Positions 18,917-27,087 of a stretch of 64,000 nt of DNA are shown here, in pieces. This DNA comes from Polaromonas sp. AET17H-212 (GTDB lineage: Bacteria; Pseudomonadota; Gammaproteobacteria; Burkholderiales; Burkholderiaceae_C): positions 1-64,000 of the forward strand of contig NZ_NBZW01000016.1 in the NCBI RefSeq assembly GCF_002379085.1, given 5' to 3'. Each line of letters begins with the position of its first letter. Position 1 is the stretch's first letter. Under the pieces are notes generated by a model. It ran no database searches, was not told the DNA's origin, and saw nothing but the letters and a program-made list of their open reading frames with translations. Both the position numbers and the translations under genes were made by a program.

Positions 18917-19822
18917 GTGAATTACGCCCAACTTCTGTTCCCGGATTTCTCCCTGATTCTCTGCGGCTACCTGGTGTGCCGTTACACCGCCCTCAACCGC
19001 ACGGTGTGGCAGCAGGTGGAAAGCCTGGTGTATTACTTCCTGTTTCCGGTGCTGCTGTTTCAGTCCATCGTCAAAAGCCCGCTGGACCTGGGCGCGGCCT
19101 CCAGCCTGATTGCGGCCGGCCTCAGCATGGGCGTGCTCGGCATTGCGCTGGCTTATTCGCTGCCGCACCTGCCCTGGCTGGGGTCGCACATTGACCGGCG
19201 GGAGCACGCCGCCAGCGCGCAGGTGGCTTTCCGCTTCAACTCCTTCATCGGGCTGGCGCTGGCCGAACGCCTGGCCGGTGCCGAAGGCCTGCTCCTGATT
19301 GCCGTACTGATCGGCGTCTGCGTGCCGCTGTTCAACGTCGGCGCCGTCTGGCCGATGGCGCGCCACGCCAACAGCGGTTTCCTTGGGGCGCTGGTGCGCA
19401 ACCCGTTGATCATCGCCACCGCCACCGGCCTGACGGCCAACGCGCTGGGCTTTCAGATGCCGGTCTGGCTGGAACCCACCGTGACCCGCATCGGTGCCGC
19501 CTCGCTGGCGCTGGGCCTGATGGCCGCCGGCGCCGGCCTGCAGTTCGGCCAGCTGGCGCGGGCCAAAACCCTGGCGGTGGCGCTGCTGGTCATCCGCCAC
19601 CTGCTGATTCCGCTGCTGGCGCTGGGCCTGTCCTGGGTGTTTCGCCTGTCGCCGGTGCAGACCACCGTGCTGCTGGCGTTTTCTGCCCTGCCCACCGCCT
19701 CCAGCTGTTACGTGCTGGCGGCCCGCATGGGTTACGACGGCGCCTACGTGGCCGGCCTGGTCACCTTGTCCACCCTGCTCGGCATGTTCAGCCTGCCGTT
19801 TGCGCTGGGCGTGCTGCGCTGA
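18917..19822 (+). CDS. AEC (auxin efflux carrier) family transporter
   Basis: The protein has 301 residues with about ten hydrophobic spans in the AEC/BART layout. The opening NYAQLLFPDFSLILCGYLVCR and the second span with ESLVYYFLFPVLLFQSIV are typical. The mid-protein NSFIGLALAERL and the C-terminal FSALPTASSCYVLAARMGYD match the family's conserved helix-break regions. Members export or import small carboxylates in bacteria; no substrate can be named. The start is GTG at 18917 preceded by GGGG. An in-frame ATG at 18695 would add 74 residues translated from the structured element and is rejected. Confidence 0.8.
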   Translation: MNYAQLLFPDFSLILCGYLVCRYTALNRTVWQQVESLVYYFLFPVLLFQSIVKSPLDLGAASSLIAAGLSMGVLGIALAYSLPHLPWLGSHIDRREHAASAQVAFRFNSFIGLALAERLAGAEGLLLIAVLIGVCVPLFNVGAVWPMARHANSGFLGALVRNPLIIATATGLTANALGFQMPVWLEPTVTRIGAASLALGLMAAGAGLQFGQLARAKTLAVALLVIRHLLIPLLALGLSWVFRLSPVQTTVLLAFSALPTASSCYVLAARMGYDGAYVAGLVTLSTLLGMFSLPFALGVLR

Positions 19823-19826
19823 AATA

Positions 19827-19925
19827 GGGCCCCCACGTTCGCTCACTGCGTGTAGCTCTCTGCCCCCGGGGGGTGCTGCGCCTGCGGCCCGGCTAAGCCG
19901 GTTCCGCGGCCCCTGCTTGAAGGGG
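19827..19925 (-). repeat. Dispersed GC-rich repeat, copy 3 (family B)
   Basis: GGGCCCCCACGTTCGCTCAC, then CCCCCGGGGGGTGCTGCGCC, GGCCCGGCTAAGCCGGTTCC and GCGGCCCCTGCTTGAAGGGG. It has the same orientation as copy 2 and begins 4 bases after the AEC stop codon. Confidence 0.8.
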
Positions 19926-19954
19926 AGAGTCCGGCATCGCCTCCCGACGTCTGC

Positions 19955-20794
19955 TTACTGGCGCGGAGCGTTCGGGAAGAACAGCTGTTCGCCGCCTATC
20001 TTGTAGCTGGCGATCGCCGCCTGGCCGGCCGGCGAGATCACCCAGTCGACAAACTTCTGCGCTTCGGCCACTTTCACTTTCGGGTGTTTGGCGGGGTTGA
20101 CCACCATCACGCCGTACTGGTTGAACAGGCGTGTATCGCCTTCCACCAGCACCGCCAGGTCCGCGCGGTTCTTGAACGCCAGCCAGGTGCCGCGGTCTGC
20201 CATCACGTAGGCGCCCGAGCTGGCGGCGATGTTCAGCGCCGGACCCATGCCGCAGCCGCAGGCCTTGTAGCCGGCAAACTGCGGGTTGTCAACGCCGGCA
20301 TTTTTCCAGTAGCGCAGCTCGGCGGCATGGGTGCCGCTCTTGTCCCCGCGCGAGACAAAGGGAGCGTTGGTCGCACTGATTTTTCTCAAGGCTTCGACAA
20401 TGTCCTTGCCTCTGGTTTTTGCCGGATCGGCCGCCGGACCGATCAGCACGAAGTCGTTGTACATGACCGGGTAACGTTTGATCGCAAAACCTTCGGCAAC
20501 AACTTTTTCCTCGGCCACCTGGTCATGCACAAACAGCAGGTCGGCGTCGCCACGGCGGCCCATGTCGATGGCCTGGCCGGTGCCCAGGGCCACCACCTTG
20601 ATGTCGATGCCGCTGACCTGTTTGAAGGCCGGCAGCAAGGTGCCGAACAGGCCCGACTGCTCGGTCGAGGTCGTCGAGGCCATCACGATGGTGTTCTGCT
20701 GCGCTATAGAAACAGTAGCTGTCAGCGCAATGGGTACAAGGGCTGCGACCCGAAAATACTTGAACATTCGGGACAGGGCGGGGCTGGGTTTCAT
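19955..20794 (-). CDS. tupA: Tungstate ABC transporter, periplasmic binding protein
   Basis: The protein has 279 residues. TupA binds tungstate with very high affinity and delivers it to TupBC. After the signal peptide (FRVAALVPIALTATVSIAQQ) comes TIVMASTTSTEQSGL, whose TTTS motif is the oxyanion-binding signature of TupA. Further family sites are DLLFVHD, FVSRGDKSGTHAAEL and the AYVMADRGTWLAF segment. The part of the gene that codes for the signal peptide is overlapped by a family A short repeat. The ATG overlaps the tupC stop codon by 4 bases, so it is translated last in the tupB-tupC-tupA operon. Confidence 0.9.
   Translation of the reverse strand: MKPSPALSRMFKYFRVAALVPIALTATVSIAQQNTIVMASTTSTEQSGLFGTLLPAFKQVSGIDIKVVALGTGQAIDMGRRGDADLLFVHDQVAEEKVVAEGFAIKRYPVMYNDFVLIGPAADPAKTRGKDIVEALRKISATNAPFVSRGDKSGTHAAELRYWKNAGVDNPQFAGYKACGCGMGPALNIAASSGAYVMADRGTWLAFKNRADLAVLVEGDTRLFNQYGVMVVNPAKHPKVKVAEAQKFVDWVISPAGQAAIASYKIGGEQLFFPNAPRQ
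20702..20730. repeat. GCTAT/ATAGC short repeat (family A), in the tupA signal-peptide region
   Basis: CGCTATAGAAACAGTAGCTG followed by TCAGCGCAA. The arms CTATAG... and CAGTAGC and the GCGC tail match the family. It is translated within the tupA leader. Confidence 0.65.
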
Positions 20795-21480
20795 GCAAGT
20801 TCTCCTTTGACAAACATCTCGGCTTCCAGCGGCAGCGGGCCGTTGAAAAAGTCATGCACCGGCAGGTCGGCCAGCAGCCGGCCGTGTTCGAGGTAGATCA
20901 CGCGGCTGGCCAGGCGCTTGACCTGGCCCAGGTTGTGGCTGCTGAACACCAGCGTCATGCCGGCGTCGGCAAACTCGGTCATCAGCGCCTCCACCTCGCG
21001 CTTGGCACCGGGGTCCAGGCTGGCGGTGGGCTCGTCGAGCAGCAGCACCTGGGGCTGCAAGGCCCAGGCGCGCGCCAGCGCCAGCCGCTGCTGCTGCCCG
21101 CCCGACAAGGCCTTGGCATTGCGGTGGGCGATGCCAGCCAGTCCGACACGCGCCAGCGCTTCCAGCGCCTGGGTCTGGGCAGTTTTCCAGGGCACGGCCT
21201 TGAGCCACAGGCCCAGCGCCACGTTGTTCAGGGCACTGGCACGCAGCATGTAAGGCCGCTGGAACAACATGGCCTGGCGCACCGACGCATCTGAAGACAC
21301 TGCGCCGCGCGTCGGCGGGACCAGCCCGTGCAGGGTTCTGAGCAGCGTGCTTTTGCCGCTGCCGTTGGCACCCACCAGGGCCACCCGTTCGCCGGGATGG
21401 ATGCTGAGGGCGCACCCAGCCAGCGCGCGGGTCTGGCCGAAGTACACGTCGACCGCTTTGAGTTCGAACAGCGCACTCAT
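20791..21480 (-). CDS. tupC: Tungstate ABC transporter, ATP-binding protein
   Basis: The protein has 229 residues, an ABC ATPase that powers tungstate uptake. Walker A is ALVGANGSGKSTLLR (about 34-48), the Q-loop region is AMLFQRPYML, the signature motif is ALSGGQQQRLALARA, Walker B is VLLLDEPTASLD and the switch histidine is in LVFSSHNLGQ. It overlaps tupB upstream and tupA downstream by 4 bases each, so all three are translationally coupled. The assignment to tungstate rests on TupA next door and on the tupB-type permease. Confidence 0.9.
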   Translation of the reverse strand: MSALFELKAVDVYFGQTRALAGCALSIHPGERVALVGANGSGKSTLLRTLHGLVPPTRGAVSSDASVRQAMLFQRPYMLRASALNNVALGLWLKAVPWKTAQTQALEALARVGLAGIAHRNAKALSGGQQQRLALARAWALQPQVLLLDEPTASLDPGAKREVEALMTEFADAGMTLVFSSHNLGQVKRLASRVIYLEHGRLLADLPVHDFFNGPLPLEAEMFVKGELA

Positions 21481-22235
21481 GATTTGATGGCGCCAGCCTC
21501 GGGCACCAGCAGCTGGGCCGTTTCGGGCAGGCCGTCATCGAGCCGCTCGCGCCAGCGCCGCACCAGCGCAATCAGCACGTTGAGCAGCAGCACCACACCC
21601 AGCAGCAGCAGGCCCAGCGCCAGCGCCAGCGGCAGGTCGCCCTTGCTGGTTTCCAGCGCAATCGCGGTGGTCATGACGCGCGTGAAACCGTCGATGTTGC
21701 CGCCCACCACCATCACCGCGCCGACCTCGGAGATGGCGCGGCCGAAGGCGGCAATCAGCACGGTGAGCAGCGCATAACGCTCATCCCACAGCAGCAGCAG
21801 GCTGCGCATGCCCTTGCCTGCGCCCAGCGACTGGAACTGCTCGCCGTGCAGCCGGTCGGCATCTTCAATCGTCTGGCGCACCAGTGCCGTCACCACCGGC
21901 AGCACCAGCACGGCCTGCGCCAGCACCATGGCCTGGAAGGAAAACAGCCAGCCGAGAAAACCCAGCGGGCCGGACCGAGACAGCAGCAGGTACACCACTA
22001 GCCCGACCACCACCGACGGCAGGGCCAGCAGCGTGTTGAGCACGGTCAGGACGATGCCGCGGCCGCGAAAACGCGCCACGCCCAGCCAGGCGCCGAGCAG
22101 CAGCCCGGCGCTGCAGGCGATCGCACAGGCACAGGCGCTGACTGCCAGCGAGCGGAACACAATGCTCGCCAGCAGTGGGTCAAAAGTCGCAATGAGCGAA
22201 AACGCCGTGCCGACGCTGTCCGAGAAAGTGTTCAT
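21477..22235 (-). CDS. tupB: Tungstate ABC transporter, permease
   Basis: The protein has 252 residues with about six membrane spans. It carries the binding-protein-dependent permease motif region, EAxxLG-like (HGEQFQSLGAGKGMRSLLLL), followed by FGRAISEVGAVMVVGGNIDGFTRVMTTAIALET. This last pattern is characteristic of TupB/ModB-type permeases. It is the first gene of tupBCA, and its ATG lies 135 bases from the divergent regulator gene, so the shared region should hold both promoters and the control site. Confidence 0.88.
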   Translation of the reverse strand: MNTFSDSVGTAFSLIATFDPLLASIVFRSLAVSACACAIACSAGLLLGAWLGVARFRGRGIVLTVLNTLLALPSVVVGLVVYLLLSRSGPLGFLGWLFSFQAMVLAQAVLVLPVVTALVRQTIEDADRLHGEQFQSLGAGKGMRSLLLLWDERYALLTVLIAAFGRAISEVGAVMVVGGNIDGFTRVMTTAIALETSKGDLPLALALGLLLLGVVLLLNVLIALVRRWRERLDDGLPETAQLLVPEAGAIKS

Positions 22236-22370
22236 GCAAAAGAAAAGTTGTGACCTTATCGTAGAAGCGATGGCCGCGGATCACCATTGGGAATCACGAG
22301 CTATGAAGCCGATTGCATAAGGAAGGCGCATCCGGCCTTGCGCCCATAATCAGCACACCCTTCGTCCACC

Positions 22371-23480
22371 ATGCACAAAGTCGAACTCTCCTACCTGCTG
22401 ACGCCCGAGCGCAGCAAGGACACGCTGATCCGCAATCCGCTGATGGACCTGCTGCATGCCGTGCGTGAACAGGGCTCCATTTCGAAGGCGGCGCGCGCCC
22501 TCGATCTGTCCTACCGCCATGTCTGGGGAGCGCTGAAAAAGTGGGAACTGACCCTGCAGCGGCCGCTGATCGTCTGGGACAAGGGCCAGCGCGCCCAGCT
22601 CACCGAGTTTGGCGAAAAGCTGCTGTGGGCCGAGCGCCAGGCCCAGGCCAGGCTGGCGCCGCAGATCGAAGCGCTGCGCGGCGACATCGAACGGGCCTTC
22701 TCCACCGCCTTTGACGATGAGGCGCATGTGCTCACGCTGTATGCCAGCCATGACGCCGCGCTGAGCGCACTGCGCGAACAGGCCAGTGCGCGCGGCCTGC
22801 ACCTGGACATCCGTTTCATGGGCAGCGTGGACGCGATTGCGGCGCTCAACGCCGGTCGTTGCATGATGGCCGGCTTTCACACCCTGGAGCAGCCCGACAG
22901 CAAGTCGGTGGCGGCACTGACTTACCGCAGCCTGCTCAAGCCCGGCCAGCACAAGCTGATCGGTTTCGCGCATCGCCAGCAGGGCCTGATGGTGGCGAAG
23001 AACAACCCGCTGGCCATCAACGGCATCGCCGACCTGAAGCGGCCGGGCATCCGTTATGTCAACCGCGCAGTGGGCACCGGCACGCGGGTGCTGCTCGACG
23101 AGCTGCTGGCGCAGGCCGGCCTGGACGCGGACGGCATCGAAGGCTACAACACGCAGGAGCCGTCCCACAGCGCGGTCGCGCAGGCCGTTGCAAGCGGCGC
23201 CGCCGATGCCGGCCTGGGCATCGAGGCTGCAGCGCGCGAAAAAGACCTCGGGTTTGTGCCGCTGGTCCAGGAGCGTTACCACCTGGTCTGCCTGAAGTCC
23301 GAACTGCCGCAGCCCCAGGTGCAGGCCCTGCTCAGGGAGTTGCAGAGCAGCGACTGGCAGACGACGCTGGCCGGACTGCCCGGCTACAGCGGCGACCATG
23401 CGCAGAGCGGCAAGGTGCTGTCGCTGCGGGCGATGTTGCCTTGGTGGAATTACCGGAAAGCCAAGGCCTCCCACTCTTGA
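22371..23480 (+). CDS. ModE-like regulator with fused periplasmic-binding-type domain
   Basis: The protein has 369 residues. The N-terminus is a LysR/ModE-type winged helix (IRNPLMDLLHAVREQGSISKAARALDLSYRHVW, about 22-54). The rest is a type II periplasmic-binding-protein fold without a signal peptide (LYASHDAALSAL, GRCMMAGFHTL, RYVNRAVGTGTRVLLDELL), which resembles TupA/ModA-type ligand domains. Such proteins sense an oxyanion or cofactor in the cytoplasm. Divergent placement against tupBCA makes control of tungstate uptake the natural guess. A dyad GGCGCA-N8-TGCGCC at 22325-22344 overlaps a -10-like CATAAT and is a weak operator candidate. Confidence 0.82.
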   Translation: MHKVELSYLLTPERSKDTLIRNPLMDLLHAVREQGSISKAARALDLSYRHVWGALKKWELTLQRPLIVWDKGQRAQLTEFGEKLLWAERQAQARLAPQIEALRGDIERAFSTAFDDEAHVLTLYASHDAALSALREQASARGLHLDIRFMGSVDAIAALNAGRCMMAGFHTLEQPDSKSVAALTYRSLLKPGQHKLIGFAHRQQGLMVAKNNPLAINGIADLKRPGIRYVNRAVGTGTRVLLDELLAQAGLDADGIEGYNTQEPSHSAVAQAVASGAADAGLGIEAAAREKDLGFVPLVQERYHLVCLKSELPQPQVQALLRELQSSDWQTTLAGLPGYSGDHAQSGKVLSLRAMLPWWNYRKAKASHS

Positions 23481-23520
23481 GAATGAATTCTTGCTCTGGC
23501 CCTTTAGTCACCTACGCTGG

Positions 23521-23541
23521 TAGCTATTTAATTCATAGCAA
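23521..23541. repeat. GCTAT/ATAGC short repeat (family A), intergenic
   Basis: TAGCTATTTAATTCATAGCA is an almost perfect inverted pair between the converging regulator gene and the senA-type gene. Confidence 0.75.
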
Positions 23542-23633
23542 CCACTGAAGCACCTCCAACGTGGAGAGACGCGAGCAAGCCGGGTCTCGCCCCGGCGGGC
23601 GAGGCACTTTACCTTTGCTTCGCCAAAAAAGCA

Positions 23634-24854
23634 TTACAAGGCGCAGGAACGAAACCCGCAGAAGATATCGTCCCGCTCGGGCCGGTAGAAGTTGCGGTAC
23701 TTCGGCGACTTCATGCGGGCGCGGGTCGCAAAAGAGCCGCCGCGCAGTACCTTGTGCGTGCCGAACCAGGGCTGCGAATAATCGACATAGGGTCCGGGTA
23801 CAAAACCCGGGTAGGCCCGGAAGGTGCTGCCCGTCCACTCCCAGACATCACCCCAGCGAAACCCGCGCCGCGCGGCCGTGTGCGCGGCCACCTCCCACTC
23901 GACCTCGGCCGGCAGGCGGCGCCCGGCCCAGCGGCACCAGGCGTCGGCTTCCCACCAGCTCATGTGCATGGCCGGCTGGTTGGCCAGCATGCGCATCGGC
24001 TTGCCAAAGCGGGTTTGCATCACCGCGCCGCTGGCCACACCGATCTGCTCGACATAACGCGGGCCGCGCCGTCCTTCACGGGTCGCCGTGGCCTGCAGCC
24101 AGTCCCAGCCTTCGCTCTGCCAGAACTCGGGCTGGTCGTAGCCGCCGTCATCGACAAATTCGACAAACTGCGCCCAGCTCACCGGCTGGGCGTCGATCTC
24201 GAACTCGGGCACGCTGACCTCGTGCGGGGCCAGCTCGTTGTCGAACACGAATCCCGGCGCCGCGGCGCTGCCGAGCTTCCAGACGGTGGCCGGCACCAGC
24301 AGCGGCTCGCGCAGCGTCATGGTGGGTGGCGTGAAGGCCTGCAGCAGCGCCTTGTCCAGGCCCAGGCCCAGTGTCTGCGCGGTGTAGCTCAGGGCCTCGC
24401 CATGCATGTCCTCGTGGAACAGGCAGAGACGGAAAAAATAGAGCGCATCGTCGTCCTCCCCGGTTTTTTCCAGCAGTTCCAGCGTGCTTTCCAGCGTGTC
24501 GAGCAAATAGGCACGGCAACTCGCGACCGGGGGAAGATCCAGCGTCCAGCGCTGGTGGTGCGGCACGTTGGCCGAGTCCCACCAGCGGTCGGCGCCCGGT
24601 TCGATGGAGGCCAGCCGCGCATGCGCGGGCTCGCAGCGGTCACCGCGGGCGCGCTGCATGTTGCGCCCGATCCACCACTCCTGGAACCAGCCGATATGCC
24701 CGAGCTCCCAGAGCGGCGGATTGAGGACCGCCAACTCGGGCACCACAAAGTTGACGGCCTCCAGCGCCTGCTGGTACTGGCCAAACAGGTGCAGGGTATG
24801 GTTGCGCGCATCCATCAGGGCCAGCGACAGGGCATCCCGTCCGGCGCTGCGCAT
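23634..24854 (-). CDS. senA: EgtB-like sulfoxide/selenoxide synthase, probable SenA (selenoneine synthase)
   Basis: The protein has 406 residues from the chosen ATG. The fold is that of EgtB: an N-terminal DinB-like helical bundle and a C-terminal formylglycine-generating-enzyme-like domain. The iron-binding histidines are visible as GHIGWFQEWW (His53) and LFHEDMH (His147, His151). The C-terminus has VLRGGSFATRARMKS, YRNFYRPERDDIFCGFR. EgtB uses gamma-glutamylcysteine or cysteine with hercynine. SenA instead uses a selenosugar, and the facing senB- and selD-type genes make SenA the better call. The open frame extends 60 residues further up; no good ribosome-binding site decides the start. Hercynine would have to come from an EgtD encoded elsewhere. 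Confidence 0.78.
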   Translation of the reverse strand: MRSAGRDALSLALMDARNHTLHLFGQYQQALEAVNFVVPELAVLNPPLWELGHIGWFQEWWIGRNMQRARGDRCEPAHARLASIEPGADRWWDSANVPHHQRWTLDLPPVASCRAYLLDTLESTLELLEKTGEDDDALYFFRLCLFHEDMHGEALSYTAQTLGLGLDKALLQAFTPPTMTLREPLLVPATVWKLGSAAAPGFVFDNELAPHEVSVPEFEIDAQPVSWAQFVEFVDDGGYDQPEFWQSEGWDWLQATATREGRRGPRYVEQIGVASGAVMQTRFGKPMRMLANQPAMHMSWWEADAWCRWAGRRLPAEVEWEVAAHTAARRGFRWGDVWEWTGSTFRAYPGFVPGPYVDYSQPWFGTHKVLRGGSFATRARMKSPKYRNFYRPERDDIFCGFRSCAL

Positions 24855-25247
24855 CAGGGGCGAGTCAATCAGGCCGGCCTCGTGGGCAGCAGACGAATGG
24901 GGTGATGAAGGGGGTAGCGGGTCTGAAGCCAAAACCGTCGTCCTGGTAAGCCGGCTGCAGCATGCCAACCCTGGCAAGCGGCGCACCGCGCATGGGGGAA
25001 CCCAGAATAGCAGACCTGCGACCGCCCGGGACAACGGCGATCCGCCTGCGCGCCGGTGAAAATCCGGCCGGAGAGGACCTGGCGTCCGCCAGTCAAGCGC
25101 TTTTTTCGACCGGTCGTCACCCCGCCCATCACCGGTTCGGCACAGTCGGGATAGACTTCGATGACTTTTCTATCAAGGCAAGGCCGCCTGCCGGGTGCCG
25201 TCCTTGCCTTCGCGTGTGAATCAGATCCATCAACCGGTCCGCCATTT

Positions 25248-27032
25248 ATGCCATCCAACGAGCTGAATGCCTCCCCCGAAGATCTCGACCTGAGCATCAT
25301 GGACATGAGTCCACTGGCCTGGGTCCTGGATGAACTCGAAAAATCACTGGACAGTTCGAGCAAGGCGCTGAAACGTTTTGTGCGGGAAGCCGAAGTGGCC
25401 CAGGACGCTGAGCTGGCCGCGCTGGATGCGAGCCAGTTGCGCATCGCCCGCCAGCAGCTGCATCAGGCGGTGGGCGCGCTGGAGATGGTCGGCTTGAGTG
25501 CGCCGGCACTGGTGCTGCGGGCGATGGAGGCCGCGGTGCAGAAGTTTGTCCAGACACCCGGTCAATGCACCCTGGAGGCCGCGAACAAGGTCGAACTGGC
25601 CGGTTTTGCCCTGACCGCTTACCTCGAGGATGTGTTGGCGGGCAAGCCAGCTTCGGCCGTGTCGCTGTTCCCCCAATACCGGGATGTCCAGGGCCTGGTC
25701 GGCGCGGACCGCATCCATCCGGCCGACCTCTGGGCCTTTGCGTGGCACTGGATTGAGCCGGAGCTGGCGTCCGGCGCCCCTCCCCTGGCCTACGGCGACG
25801 CCAGCCGGGAACTGCTGGATCGGTGGACCCTGAAACTCGTCCGGAGCAGCCATCCCGAGGCGGCCCGACAGCTTTGCGACATGTGCCTGGGTTTCGCGCA
25901 GGCGGAAACGGACAGTGAGCCCAGGGCCTTCTGGAAACTGGCGGCCGGCTTTTTTGAAGCCCTCGCACAGGGCCTGCTGAAAGTGGATGTGTATGCCAAA
26001 AGGGCTGTTTTGCGCATCCTGCTGCAATATGCGGCCCTGGCACGGGGCAACACCCGTGCGTCGGAAAGGCTGGCGCAGGATTTGCTCTTTCTCTGCACCC
26101 AGGCCGTGCCCAAGAACACCACGGATGCCCCGGTGCTGTCGGCGGTCCGTGCCAGTTATGGCCTGGACCGCTTCCAGCCCATCGACTACGAGGCCATCCA
26201 GTTCGGGCGCTTCGCCCCGGCGCTGATCGCCCAGGCCCGCAAGCGGATCAGTTCGGCCAAGGACACCTGGTCATGGGTGAGCTCGGGCGACCTCACCCGC
26301 TTCAAGACCATGAACGACCAGTTCAGCCTGGTCACGGACTCCCTGGTCAAGATGCACCCGCCCAGCGAGCCGCTGGCGCGCGTGCTGGCGCGGGTGATCG
26401 AGACGACCGCACGCTCAGGCCAGGTGCCCAGCCCCGAACTGGCGCTGGAAGTGGCAACGGCCGTGTTGTACCTCGAGGTCGCTTTTGACGATCTCGACCC
26501 CAGTGACCCCCAGCTGACCGCCCGCACCGCCCGGCTCGCCGAACGGCTGGCCGCGGCCCAGGCTGGCGGGCCGTCGCAGCCGCTGGAGCCCTGGATGGAA
26601 GCGCTTTACCGGCGGGTCAGCGACAAACAAACCATGGCGACCCTGGTGGTTGAACTGCGGGTGACGCTCGGTGATCTGGAGAAATCGCTGGACAATTTTT
26701 TCCGTGCGCCCCAGGACAAGACGGTGCTGAGCGCGGTGCCCGGGCAACTCGGGCAGATGCGCGGCGTGTTGGCCCTGCTGGGGCTGGACCAGGCCGCGCT
26801 GGCGGTGGTGCACATGCGCGAACTCGTCGACCAGATGCTGCGCGCCGATGTCGACGGACAGCAGCTTCTCGCGGCCGGGACGTTTGACTGCTTCGGCAAC
26901 AACCTCGGCGCCCTGAGCTTCCTGATCGACATGCTCAACTACCAGCCTGCGCTTGCCAGAAAGCAGTTTGTCTACGACGCAAAGAAGGGCGAACTCACGA
27001 CGGACAGGGATGTCGAAGGCGGGCCGGCCTGA
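25248..27032 (+). CDS. Orphan FimL/ChpA-N-terminus-like (Hpt-like) protein
   Basis: The protein has 594 residues from ATG 25248; an upstream ATG at 25161 would add 29. It opens with LSPLAWVLDELEKSL-type sequence (MDMSPLAWVLDELEKSLDSS), followed by ARQQLHQAVGALEMVGLSAP, and near the C-terminus a second similar bundle (TLGDLEKSLDNFFRAP, QLGQMRGVLALLGLDQAALAV). This layout resembles the N-terminal part of the type IV pilus kinase ChpA/PilL and the related protein FimL. No CheA kinase, CheW-like or receiver domain follows, so it is either FimL-like or the truncated front of a chpA gene. A histidine phosphorylation site is not obvious. It ends 55 bases before senB. A link to selenium is not evident. 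Confidence 0.6.
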   Translation: MPSNELNASPEDLDLSIMDMSPLAWVLDELEKSLDSSSKALKRFVREAEVAQDAELAALDASQLRIARQQLHQAVGALEMVGLSAPALVLRAMEAAVQKFVQTPGQCTLEAANKVELAGFALTAYLEDVLAGKPASAVSLFPQYRDVQGLVGADRIHPADLWAFAWHWIEPELASGAPPLAYGDASRELLDRWTLKLVRSSHPEAARQLCDMCLGFAQAETDSEPRAFWKLAAGFFEALAQGLLKVDVYAKRAVLRILLQYAALARGNTRASERLAQDLLFLCTQAVPKNTTDAPVLSAVRASYGLDRFQPIDYEAIQFGRFAPALIAQARKRISSAKDTWSWVSSGDLTRFKTMNDQFSLVTDSLVKMHPPSEPLARVLARVIETTARSGQVPSPELALEVATAVLYLEVAFDDLDPSDPQLTARTARLAERLAAAQAGGPSQPLEPWMEALYRRVSDKQTMATLVVELRVTLGDLEKSLDNFFRAPQDKTVLSAVPGQLGQMRGVLALLGLDQAALAVVHMRELVDQMLRADVDGQQLLAAGTFDCFGNNLGALSFLIDMLNYQPALARKQFVYDAKKGELTTDRDVEGGPA

Positions 27033-27087
27033 GGCCTGTTAACCTTGCTGCGAGGGGAGCTCTCCGGCTCGCGAAACAAGGTGATCC

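Noticed and set aside
18695..19822. A longer AEC transporter start inside the structured element
   Set aside because: The added 74 residues come from the repeat-bounded element and are not membrane-like. GTG at 18917 gives the family N-terminus.
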